A stretch of 5,715 bases of DNA from Actinomycetota bacterium (GTDB lineage Bacteria > Actinomycetota > Actinomycetes > Actinomycetales > Cellulomonadaceae), in assembly GCA_018898235.1 (NCBI GenBank), contig JAHIJU010000389.1, forward strand, positions 1-5,715, written 5' to 3'. Positions within the stretch are counted from its first letter, which is position 1. Each line of letters begins with the position of its first letter. Below, in pieces: positions 1 to 5,336 of the stretch. Position numbers and translations under genes: made by a program. The notes beneath the pieces were generated by a model. The model worked only from the letters and a program-made list of their open reading frames with translations. It searched no databases and was not told the origin of the DNA.

Positions 1-1
1 C

Positions 2-556
2 GACCGCCTGGTGATCGGCGGAGGCATGGCCTACACCTTCCTGGTCGCCAAGGGGAACACCGTCGGCACCTCGCTGCTCGAGGCCGACCAGGTCGAGATC
101 GTCAAGGGCTACCTGGAGCAGGCCGCCGCCAAGGGCGTCGAGATCGTGCTGCCGGTCGACACGGTCGTGGCGCCGGTGTTCGCGGCCGACGCCGTGGCGA
201 CCGTCGTGCCGTCCGACCAGATCCCGGACGACCAGATGGGCCTGGACATCGGCCCGAAGACGCGGGAGCTGTTCGCGTCCAAGATCGTCGACGCCAAGAC
301 CGTGGTCTGGAACGGCCCCGCGGGCGTGTTCGAGTTCGAGGCGTTCTCGGCGGGCACCCGGGCCGTGGCCCAGGCGCTGGTCGACGCCGGCAAGAACGGC
401 GGCTTCTCCATCGTCGGCGGCGGTGACTCGGCCGCTGCCGTGCGCATCCTCGGCTTCGACGAGGCCGATTTCGGTCACATCTCCACGGGCGGCGGCGCCT
501 CCCTGGAGTTCCTCGAGGGCAAGTCCCTCCCCGGCATCGCAGTCCTGGAAGGCTGA
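2..556 (+). CDS. pgk: Phosphoglycerate kinase, C-terminal part (5' end outside window)
   Basis: Cytoplasmic glycolytic enzyme that transfers the phosphate of 1,3-bisphosphoglycerate to ADP, giving ATP and 3-phosphoglycerate. The reading frame is open from base 2, leaving 184 residues, a little under half of a typical protein of about 400. What remains is mainly the nucleotide-binding C-terminal domain. Fragment residues 5-13 (IGGGMAYTF) match the family's IGGGMA(Y/F)TF segment. Residues 103-113 (WNGPAGVFEFE) carry the WNGPxGVFE loop whose Glu contacts the nucleotide ribose. GGGDSAAA (140-147) is the phosphate-binding glycine loop, and STGGGASLEFLEG (161-173) is the conserved C-terminal signature. 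The protein ends normally (GIAVLEG, then TGA). The GTG at 11 is an internal Val codon, not the start. tpiA follows after 3 nt, so the two are almost certainly co-transcribed, probably with gap upstream as in most actinobacteria. Identification is secure; only the start is missing. Confidence 0.97.
   Translation, partial: DRLVIGGGMAYTFLVAKGNTVGTSLLEADQVEIVKGYLEQAAAKGVEIVLPVDTVVAPVFAADAVATVVPSDQIPDDQMGLDIGPKTRELFASKIVDAKTVVWNGPAGVFEFEAFSAGTRAVAQALVDAGKNGGFSIVGGGDSAAAVRILGFDEADFGHISTGGGASLEFLEGKSLPGIAVLEG
547..552 (+). promoter_or_regulatory. Ribosome binding site of tpiA, inside the end of pgk
   Basis: GGAAGG lies 7 nt before the ATG at 560 and overlaps the last codons of pgk. It supports the ATG as the tpiA start and suggests translational coupling to pgk. 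Confidence 0.7.
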
Positions 557-559
557 GCA

Positions 560-1348
560 ATGGCCACGCGCACCCCGCTGATGGCGGGCAACTGGAAGAT
601 GAACCTCGACCACCAGCAGGCGATCGCCACGGTGCAGAAGCTGGCCTGGGCGCTCAAGGACGGCAAGCACGACTACACGGCCGTCGAGGTGGCCGTGCTG
701 GTGCCGTTCACCGATCTGCGGTCGGTGCAGACGCTGGTCGACGCCGACAAGCTGGACCTGAAGTACGGAGCCCAGGACGTGTCGGCGCACGAGTCCGGTG
801 CGTACACCGGTGAGATCTCGCCGGTGTTCCTGGCCAAGCTCGGGGTCACCTACGTCGCCATCGGGCACTCCGAGCGTCGGCAGTACCACGGCGAGGACGA
901 AGCCGTCACCAATGCCAAGGTCAAGTCCGCGCTCGGCGCGGGGCTGGTCCCGATCCTGTGCGTCGGCGAGGAGCTGTCGGTCCGCGAGGAGGGCCGTCAG
1001 GTCCCGCACACCCTCGCCCAGCTCGACGGCGGCCTGGAGGGCCTCACCGCCGCGCAGGTCGCCGGCCTCGTGATCGCCTACGAGCCGGTCTGGGCGATCG
1101 GGACGGGCAAGACCGCCACGCCGGAGGACGCCCAGGAGCTGGCCGAGGCCATCCGGGTGCGGATCGGTGAGCTGTACGACGCGGCGACGGCTCAGGCCGT
1201 CCGGGTCCTCTACGGCGGTTCGGTGAAGTCGTCGAACGTGGCCGCCCTCATGACCAAGCCCGACGTCGACGGTGCCCTCGTGGGCGGCGCGAGCCTCGAC
1301 CCCGAGGAGTTCGCCAAGATCGCGCGCTACCAGGCGCACACGCTGTAG
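560..1348 (+). CDS. tpiA: Triosephosphate isomerase
   Basis: Interconverts dihydroxyacetone phosphate and glyceraldehyde 3-phosphate in glycolysis; a cytoplasmic TIM-barrel dimer. The 262-residue product is the usual length. All catalytic elements are present: AGNWKMN (residues 9-15) gives Asn11 and Lys13; AIGHSERR (100-107) gives the electrophilic His103; AYEPVWAIGTGKTA (173-186) contains catalytic base Glu175 followed by flexible loop 6. YGGSV (218-222) and LVGGASL (240-246) form the phosphate-binding loops. The ATG start is set by the alignment of MATRTPLMAGNWKMN with the family N-terminus and by a good Shine-Dalgarno 7 nt upstream. It lies 3 nt behind pgk, forming one operon. The product also links this operon to the convergent pentose phosphate genes, because transketolase makes glyceraldehyde 3-phosphate. 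Nothing is unusual in the protein. Confidence 0.98.
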   Translation: MATRTPLMAGNWKMNLDHQQAIATVQKLAWALKDGKHDYTAVEVAVLVPFTDLRSVQTLVDADKLDLKYGAQDVSAHESGAYTGEISPVFLAKLGVTYVAIGHSERRQYHGEDEAVTNAKVKSALGAGLVPILCVGEELSVREEGRQVPHTLAQLDGGLEGLTAAQVAGLVIAYEPVWAIGTGKTATPEDAQELAEAIRVRIGELYDAATAQAVRVLYGGSVKSSNVAALMTKPDVDGALVGGASLDPEEFAKIARYQAHTL

Positions 1349-1356
1349 CTCAGGTC

Positions 1357-1388
1357 CCGGGACCGTGGCCTGCGCGCCCCGGTCCCGG
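1357..1388 (+). terminator. GC hairpin after tpiA (terminator or processing stem-loop, tentative)
   Basis: A perfect 9-bp stem pairs 1357-1365 (ccgggaccg) with 1380-1388 (cggtcccgg) around a 14-nt loop, starting 8 nt after the tpiA stop. It overlaps a 12-bp perfect palindrome, ggtcccgggacc, at 1353-1364. No T-tract follows, so it is not a classic intrinsic terminator. Actinobacteria often use T-poor GC hairpins, so partial termination or mRNA 3'-end protection is plausible. secG and rbpA downstream could still be reached by read-through. Confidence 0.35.
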
Positions 1389-1452
1389 CCCTGGCACAGG
1401 CGCGCGTCGATTACCCTTGGGGAGCGGCACAGCCGCCCGCGTCCGTCGTCCC

Positions 1453-1459
1453 GAGAAGG
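1453..1459 (+). promoter_or_regulatory. Probable ribosome binding site of secG
   Basis: GAGAAGG lies 11 nt before the GTG at 1471. The spacing is a little long but tolerable. It favours the GTG over the upstream in-frame TTG at 1417. Confidence 0.45.
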
Positions 1460-1470
1460 TCAGGCCCGTA

Positions 1471-1710
1471 GTGACCGCGTTGAAGATCGTGCTGCAGGTT
1501 CTGCTGGTGATCACCAGCCTCCTGCTCATCCCGCTCGTCCTCCTGCACAAGGGCCGCGGCGGCGGCCTGTCCGACATGTTCGGGGGCGGTATCAGCTCCA
1601 GCGCGGGCAGCTCCGGCGTCGCCGAGCGCAACCTCAACCGGATCACCATCGGTGTCGCCCTGGCGTGGGCCGCCGTCATCGTCGCGCTCGGCCTGCTCGA
1701 GCGCGGCTGA
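1471..1710 (+). CDS. secG: Preprotein translocase subunit SecG
   Basis: Small membrane subunit of the SecYEG channel that assists SecA-driven protein export. With the GTG start the product has 79 residues, inside the normal 70-110 range. It has the expected two-helix topology: hydrophobic segment 1 at about 4-25, a Gly/Ser-rich loop at 26-52, and hydrophobic segment 2 at about 57-75. The loop holds the diagnostic HKGRGGGLSDMFGGG stretch (26-40), matching the family motif G(K/R)GGG(L/M)SDMFGG. An upstream TTG at 1417 would add 18 residues rich in Arg and Pro (RVRRPEKVRP) that do not fit a SecG N-terminus, so GTG is preferred. It sits 122 nt after tpiA, and rbpA follows 11 nt later. The pgk-tpiA-secG order is widely conserved in actinobacteria. 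Confidence 0.95.
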   Translation: MTALKIVLQVLLVITSLLLIPLVLLHKGRGGGLSDMFGGGISSSAGSSGVAERNLNRITIGVALAWAAVIVALGLLERG

Positions 1711-1717
1711 GGGGGAG
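1711..1717 (+). promoter_or_regulatory. Ribosome binding site of rbpA
   Basis: GGGGGAG begins directly after the secG stop codon and ends 4 nt before the ATG at 1722. It fixes the rbpA start and makes coupling to secG translation likely. Confidence 0.65.
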
Positions 1718-1721
1718 CGTC

Positions 1722-2072
1722 ATGGCTGGCGGCAGTGCAATTCGTGGGTCCCGGGTCGGTGCGGGCCCGATGGGTGAGGCCGAGCGCGGCGAGTCGGCTC
1801 CGCGGGTCTGGATCTCCTACTGGTGCGCCAACGGTCACGAGACGCGGCCGAGCTTCGCCGAGGAAGCCGTCCCCGAGGCCCCGGCGCTCTGGGACTGCCC
1901 CCGGTGCGGGTACCCGGCGGGCCAGGACGAGGCGAACCCGCCCTCGCCGATCCGCAACGAGCCGTACAAGACGCACCTGGCCTACGTGAAGGAGCGGCGC
2001 TCCGATGAGGACGGCGCCGCGATCCTGGACGAGGCCCTGGCAGCGCTCCGGGCGCGGCGCGGCAGGCGCTGA
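1722..2072 (+). CDS. rbpA: RNA polymerase-binding protein, RbpA family (paralog-type)
   Basis: RbpA proteins bind RNA polymerase and group 1/2 sigma factors in actinobacteria and stabilise the open promoter complex. This 116-residue product has the family layout: an N-terminal tail with IRGSRVGAGP (7-16); a small zinc-type core domain with Cys35-x3-His39 (CANGH) and Cys59-x2-Cys62 (CPRC); a linker; and a C-terminal sigma-interacting helix region beginning KTHLAYVKERRS (83-94). The Arg pair 92-93 aligns with the adjacent Arg residues that contact sigma in Mycobacterium and Streptomyces RbpA. It differs from classical RbpA: the motif RTHWDMLxERR is changed to KTHLAYVKERR, the basic linker is weaker (SPIRNEPYK), and the N-terminus carries GPMGEAERGE. 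It therefore looks like the second RbpA group that I recall beside secG in Streptomyces- and Frankia-type genomes. It lies 11 nt after secG, and its stop is 2 nt from that of convergent pgl. Family assignment is firm; its role relative to a canonical RbpA is inference. Confidence 0.88.
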   Translation: MAGGSAIRGSRVGAGPMGEAERGESAPRVWISYWCANGHETRPSFAEEAVPEAPALWDCPRCGYPAGQDEANPPSPIRNEPYKTHLAYVKERRSDEDGAAILDEALAALRARRGRR

Positions 2073-2085
2073 GGTCAGTCCTCGG
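2069..2085 (+). terminator. Small hairpin at the convergent rbpA/pgl junction (tentative)
   Basis: CTGAGG (2069-2074) can pair with CCTCGG (2080-2085) across a 5-nt loop, with five Watson-Crick pairs and one G·T. The rbpA stop (TGA, 2070-2072) is in the left arm and the pgl stop (tca on this strand, 2075-2077) is in the loop. On the - strand the wobble becomes an A·C mismatch, so the stem is weaker there. It is the only structure found exactly between the two operons. No T-tract is present, so terminator function is doubtful. Confidence 0.22.
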
Positions 2086-2836
2086 TCGCGGCGCGTGCCG
2101 CGGCGGCGGTATCGAGCAACCACACGGTGCTGCTTCGCCCGGTAGCGCCTGCAGCGGGCACCCGTGCCGGGTCGGCGCCATCACGCAGCGCAGCGGCGAC
2201 GGCCTGCGCCTTCTCCGCTCCCGCGGCCACCAGCCACACCTGCTCGGCCGAACGGATCGCCGGGAACGTGAACGAGACGCGCAGCGGCGGGGGCTTCGGT
2301 GACCCGTGCACCGCGACCACCAGGGCGTCGTCGGTCACCGGCCCGGGGAGCCCGGGGAACAGGGATGCGACATGGGCGTCGGGTCCGACACCCAGCATGA
2401 GCACGTCGAACCGGGGGAGTGCCGCACCCGGCGCGGCCCAGCCGGCCAGCTCGTCGCGGTAGGCGCGGGCGGACGCCTCGACATCGGGGACGTCCGCGCC
2501 GGGGCCCGGGACGGGATGGACGTTGGTGGCGGGCAGACGTGCCCCCAGGGGGTCGATGAGCGCCGCCCGGGCGCCCGTCTCGTTCCGTTCCGGGTCGCCG
2601 TCGGGCAGGAATCGCTCATCGCCCCACCACAGGTGAACGGCCGAGAAGTCCACGAGCTCGGCCAGCGGGTCGAGGGCCGCGGCCGCGAGGGTCGCCGTGC
2701 CTGCTCCACCGCCCGTGAGCACGATGTGCACGGGCGCGTGCTGTGACTGTGCGTCGATCAGGGCGAGCAGCAGCCGACTGGCCGTCGACCTGGCGAGGGA
2801 CTCGGCATCGGGCAGGACGACGACCTTGCGGCTCAC
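2075..2836 (-). CDS. pgl: 6-phosphogluconolactonase
   Basis: Hydrolyses 6-phosphogluconolactone to 6-phosphogluconate, the second step of the oxidative pentose phosphate pathway (also named DevB). The 253-residue product is the normal length for the bacterial GlcNAc-6-P isomerase-like family. Visible motifs are TGGGAGTATL (41-50, phosphate loop), LWWGDERFLP (69-78) with Asn85, VHPVPGP (106-112), LGVGPDAHVASLFPG (148-162) with the presumed catalytic His155, RVSFTFPAI (186-194) and AGAEKA (205-210). The family motif is usually PDGH; here it is PDAH, a Gly-to-Ala change next to the His. The GTG start at 2836 is chosen because its codon overlaps the opcA stop as GTGA, a GGGAG site lies 4 nt upstream, and VSRKVVVLPDA is a normal N-terminus. 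Longer in-frame starts give an Arg/Gly-rich extension over opcA and are rejected. It is last in the tkt-zwf-opcA-pgl operon and convergent with rbpA. Confidence 0.95.
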   Translation of the reverse strand: MSRKVVVLPDAESLARSTASRLLLALIDAQSQHAPVHIVLTGGGAGTATLAAAALDPLAELVDFSAVHLWWGDERFLPDGDPERNETGARAALIDPLGARLPATNVHPVPGPGADVPDVEASARAYRDELAGWAAPGAALPRFDVLMLGVGPDAHVASLFPGLPGPVTDDALVVAVHGSPKPPPLRVSFTFPAIRSAEQVWLVAAGAEKAQAVAAALRDGADPARVPAAGATGRSSTVWLLDTAAAARAATED

Positions 2837-3753
2837 TGGTCTCCCAACCGGGCCAGGCCCTTGGTGAGGACCTCGCCGTAGACCTCGTCCGCATCGAGCC
2901 GGCGAAGCTCCTCGACCAGGCACTCGCGCAGCTGGCGGATCGGCAGGGCGATCCGGTGCTCGGGCTGGTCGGGCTGGCGCAGTGCGGCCGTCTTGCCATC
3001 GGGACGGTCGAGCACGATCGGCCCCGACGACCGGTTGAGTCGGACCTGGGTGATGGCGGGCGCCCCGGGGATGCGCTCCACCGTCACCGGGCAGCGCAGG
3101 GCCTGGGCCAGCCAGGCCGCCATGAGGTCGAGCGACGGGTGGTTCGACTCACCGGAGACGACGGCCGAGTGCACGGCCTCGTAGGGCGGCTGGTCGAGCG
3201 TGGCGGCGATCAGCCCGCGCCAGAGGGTGGCCCGGGTCCAGGCGAGGTCGGTGTCGCCCTCGGCGTAGACCTTGGCGAGCTGGCGCAGTGTGCGCCCCGG
3301 GGAGGTGCACTGGGTGGAGTCGGTGATGCGTCGCTGCGACATGCGCCCGAGCGGGTGCTCCGACGGGTCGCTGGGGAGCTCGTACGGCCACCACACGACG
3401 ATCGGCGCGTCGGGCAGGAGCAGGGGCATGACGAGGGTGTCGAGATCCTGCTCGGTCGGCCCGGCGGGTGAGAGCACGACGACCTCGGACGCACCGGCAT
3501 CGCCGCCGAGCCGGATCTGGGCGTCCAGCCGGCTGGTGTCGGCGGCCTCGTGGGCGGACAGCACGATGATCCGGCACGGGTGCTCGTGGCTGGCCGCGTT
3601 GGCGGCCTCGATGGCCTCCTCCGGGTCACGGCCGGCGACGTCGACGATGAGCGTCAGCACCCGTCCGAGGGCCACGGCACCGCCCTCGTCACGTTCGGTC
3701 ACGAGGCGACGGTTGATGTCGCGGGTGGTCGTGTCCGGCAGGTCGATGATCAC
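2833..3753 (-). CDS. opcA: OpcA, glucose-6-phosphate dehydrogenase assembly/activator protein
   Basis: Accessory protein needed for full activity or oligomerisation of G6PDH, known from cyanobacteria and actinobacteria; it has no recognised catalytic site. The 306-residue product matches the usual actinobacterial length. It starts MIIDLPDTTTRDINRRLV, the typical N-terminus. Conserved family stretches are HPCRIIVL (58-65), an aspartate/proline-rich LLLPDAPIVVWWP (111-123), RRITDST (141-147), DLAWTRATLWR (169-179) and SNHPSLDLMAAWLA (203-216). The GTG start at 3753 overlaps the zwf stop as GTGA and has GGAGG 5 nt upstream. The downstream end overlaps the pgl start in the same way, so zwf, opcA and pgl are probably made in proportion. 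The position directly after zwf is the standard one and supports the assignment. Confidence 0.95.
   Translation of the reverse strand: MIIDLPDTTTRDINRRLVTERDEGGAVALGRVLTLIVDVAGRDPEEAIEAANAASHEHPCRIIVLSAHEAADTSRLDAQIRLGGDAGASEVVVLSPAGPTEQDLDTLVMPLLLPDAPIVVWWPYELPSDPSEHPLGRMSQRRITDSTQCTSPGRTLRQLAKVYAEGDTDLAWTRATLWRGLIAATLDQPPYEAVHSAVVSGESNHPSLDLMAAWLAQALRCPVTVERIPGAPAITQVRLNRSSGPIVLDRPDGKTAALRQPDQPEHRIALPIRQLRECLVEELRRLDADEVYGEVLTKGLARLGDQ
2841..2845 (-). promoter_or_regulatory. Ribosome binding site deciding the pgl start
   Basis: On the - strand GGGAG ends 4 nt before the GTG at 2836. It supports the short pgl form and lies inside the end of opcA, so pgl translation is probably coupled to opcA. 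Confidence 0.6.
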
Positions 3754-5291
3754 GGTCGCCTCCAGCTTCGTCCGTCACGAGCCATCATGGCGTCGGCCGA
3801 CGCCGGGCCCCAGGTGCCGGCCCGGTAGGTGTCGGGCCGTCCGTGCGAGGCCCAGTACGAGGTGATCGGGTCGAGGATCTTCCAGGCGAGCTCGACCTCC
3901 TCGTGCTGCGGGAACAGCGGCGGGTCGCCGAGCAGCACGTCGAGGATGAGCCGTTCGTACGCCTCGGGCGAGGACTCGGTGAACGCATGGCCGTAGCCGA
4001 AGTCCATCGTGACGTCGCGGACCTCCATCGCGGTGCCGGGCACCTTGGCCCCGAACCGCAGCGTCACGCCCTCGTCCGGCTGCACGCGGATGACCAGGGC
4101 GTTCTTGCCCAGCTCCTCGGCCGCGGTCGACTCGAACGGCAGATGCGGCGCCTTCTTGAAGACGACGGCGATCTCGGTGACGCGACGTCCCAACCGCTTG
4201 CCCGTGCGCAGGTAGAACGGCACCCCGGCCCAGCGCCGGGTGTCCACGTCGAGACGGATCGCGGCGAACGTCTCGGTGGTGGAGTCCTTGGAGAAGCCCT
4301 CCTCCTCCAGGTAGCCGACCACCTGCTCCCCGCCCTGCCAACCGGCCGCGTACTGGCCGCGGGCGGTGTGCCGGCCCAGGTCCCGCGGCAGCCGGACGGC
4401 CGAGAGCACCTTGGTCTTCTCGGCCCGCAGGGCGGCCGGGTCGAACGAGACCGGCTCCTCCATCGCGGTGAGCGCGAACAGCTGCAGCAGGTGGTTCTGG
4501 ATCACGTCACGGGCCGCACCGATGCCGTCGTAGTAGCCGGCCCGGCCGCCGAGACCGATGTCCTCGGCCATCGTGATCTGCACGTGGTCGACGTAGTTCG
4601 AGTTCCAGATCGGCTCGAACAGCTGGTTGGCGAACCGCAGCGCCAGGAGGTTCTGGACGGTTTCTTTCCCCAGGTAGTGGTCGATCCGGAAGATGTCGTC
4701 CGGCCGGAACACCCGCGACACGATGGAGTTGAGCTCGCGGGCCGAGGCCAGGTCATGGCCGAACGGCTTCTCGATGACGACCCGGCGCCAGGTGCCCTCG
4801 CGCGGCTGGGACAGCCCGGACCGGGACAGCTGCTCGCAAACCAGCGAGAACGCCGACGGCGGCACCGAGAGGTAGAACGCGTGGTTGCCGGCGGTGCCGC
4901 GCTTGGCATCCAGCTCCTCGACGGTCGCCCGGAGCGTCTCGAACGCGGCCGGGTCGTCGAAGCTGCCCTGGACGAACCGCAGACCCTCCGACAGCTGGCG
5001 CCAGGTCGACTCACGGAAGGGGGTCCGGGCGTTCTCGCGCACGGCGTCGTGGACCACCTGCGCGAAGTCCTGCGTCTCCCAGTCGCGCCGGGCGAACCCG
5101 GTGAGCGCGAATCCCGGGGGCAGCAGGCCTCGGTTGGTGAGGTCGTAGACGGCGGGCATGAGCTTCTTGCGCGCCAGGTCGCCCGTCACTCCGAAGATCA
5201 CCAGGCCCGAGGGCCCGGCGATCCTCGGCAGGCGACGGTCGCGTGGGTCACGCAGCGGGTTGTGCCCCGCCTCGACCTTGGCAGGGCTCAT
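3750..5291 (-). CDS. zwf: Glucose-6-phosphate 1-dehydrogenase
   Basis: Oxidises glucose 6-phosphate to 6-phosphogluconolactone with NADP+ (family-typical), the committed step of the oxidative pentose phosphate pathway and a main NADPH source. From the ATG at 5291 the product has 513 residues, the family norm. The N-terminal Rossmann domain shows VIFGVTGDLARKKL (31-44) with the GxxGDLA nucleotide motif and VIEKPFGHD (172-180). The active site is RIDHYLGKETVQN (202-214), with Asp204 and His205, and IQNHLLQ (264-270), with His267 matching the catalytic base of the Leuconostoc enzyme. LRTGKRL (361-367) is the usual C-terminal substrate-binding segment. An in-frame GTG at 5318 would add nine residues (MEHHATRRP). 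I prefer 5291 because MSP near NPLRDPRDRRLPRIAGP resembles related zwf starts, but neither start has a good Shine-Dalgarno. opcA overlaps the end by 4 nt, and tkt ends 45 nt upstream with no tal between them. Confidence 0.96.
   Translation of the reverse strand: MSPAKVEAGHNPLRDPRDRRLPRIAGPSGLVIFGVTGDLARKKLMPAVYDLTNRGLLPPGFALTGFARRDWETQDFAQVVHDAVRENARTPFRESTWRQLSEGLRFVQGSFDDPAAFETLRATVEELDAKRGTAGNHAFYLSVPPSAFSLVCEQLSRSGLSQPREGTWRRVVIEKPFGHDLASARELNSIVSRVFRPDDIFRIDHYLGKETVQNLLALRFANQLFEPIWNSNYVDHVQITMAEDIGLGGRAGYYDGIGAARDVIQNHLLQLFALTAMEEPVSFDPAALRAEKTKVLSAVRLPRDLGRHTARGQYAAGWQGGEQVVGYLEEEGFSKDSTTETFAAIRLDVDTRRWAGVPFYLRTGKRLGRRVTEIAVVFKKAPHLPFESTAAEELGKNALVIRVQPDEGVTLRFGAKVPGTAMEVRDVTMDFGYGHAFTESSPEAYERLILDVLLGDPPLFPQHEEVELAWKILDPITSYWASHGRPDTYRAGTWGPASADAMMARDGRSWRRP
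3759..3763 (-). promoter_or_regulatory. Ribosome binding site of opcA
   Basis: A consensus GGAGG on the - strand lies 5 nt before the opcA GTG at 3753, inside the last codons of zwf. It is the strongest Shine-Dalgarno in the window and fixes the opcA start. Confidence 0.7.
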
Positions 5292-5308
5292 CGGGCGTCT
5301 CGTCGCAT
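5288..5308 (-). other. Possible 6-codon micro-ORF overlapping the zwf start
   Basis: On the - strand an ATG at 5308 opens a short frame, MRRDAR, ending at a TGA (5290-5288) that overlaps the zwf ATG as ATGA. It has the best Shine-Dalgarno in the tkt-zwf gap, AGGTGGAG at 5320-5313, 4 nt upstream. An ATG at 5326 in the same frame would give 12 codons (MTRWSTMRRDAR). It could deliver ribosomes to zwf by coupling, or it could be chance in GC-rich DNA. Nothing shows that the peptide has a function. Confidence 0.2.
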
Positions 5309-5312
5309 GGTG

Positions 5313-5320
5313 CTCCACCT
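5313..5320 (-). promoter_or_regulatory. Shine-Dalgarno-like site upstream of zwf, unusually placed
   Basis: AGGTGGAG on the - strand is 21 nt from the zwf ATG at 5291, too far for direct use, but 4 nt from the out-of-frame ATG at 5308. It also contains the alternative zwf GTG (5318-5316), so it cannot serve that start either. Confidence 0.35.
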
Positions 5321-5336
5321 CGTCATCGGACGGTGC

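Noticed and set aside
1412..1417. TACCCT as a -10 element for a secG promoter
   Set aside because: It fits the loose TAnnnT pattern, but no convincing -35 hexamer lies 16-19 nt upstream. It is worth noting only if a transcription start is mapped near 1424.
1417..1470. Upstream TTG start for secG
   Set aside because: TTG is rare, the added stretch is Arg-rich rather than hydrophobic, and a Shine-Dalgarno precedes the GTG at 1471.
1272..1721. Long in-frame N-terminal extension of rbpA back into tpiA
   Set aside because: It would overlap tpiA and secG and is out of frame with both. The ATG at 1722 has a clear Shine-Dalgarno and gives the normal RbpA length.
1350..2123. 257-codon open frame on the - strand across secG and rbpA
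   Set aside because: It is antisense to two recognisable genes, its product is Arg/Pro-rich with no known motif, and long antisense frames are expected in DNA this GC-rich.
2837..2923. Upstream extension of pgl to an in-frame start at 2923
   Set aside because: The added 29 residues are Arg/Gly/Pro-rich, overlap opcA by about 90 nt and do not resemble Pgl N-termini. The GTG at 2836 has a Shine-Dalgarno and a GTGA overlap.
2743..3471. 242-codon open frame on the + strand opposite opcA
   Set aside because: It lies antisense to a conserved opcA; the translation is Gly/Arg-rich and resembles no family. It is a codon-bias shadow.
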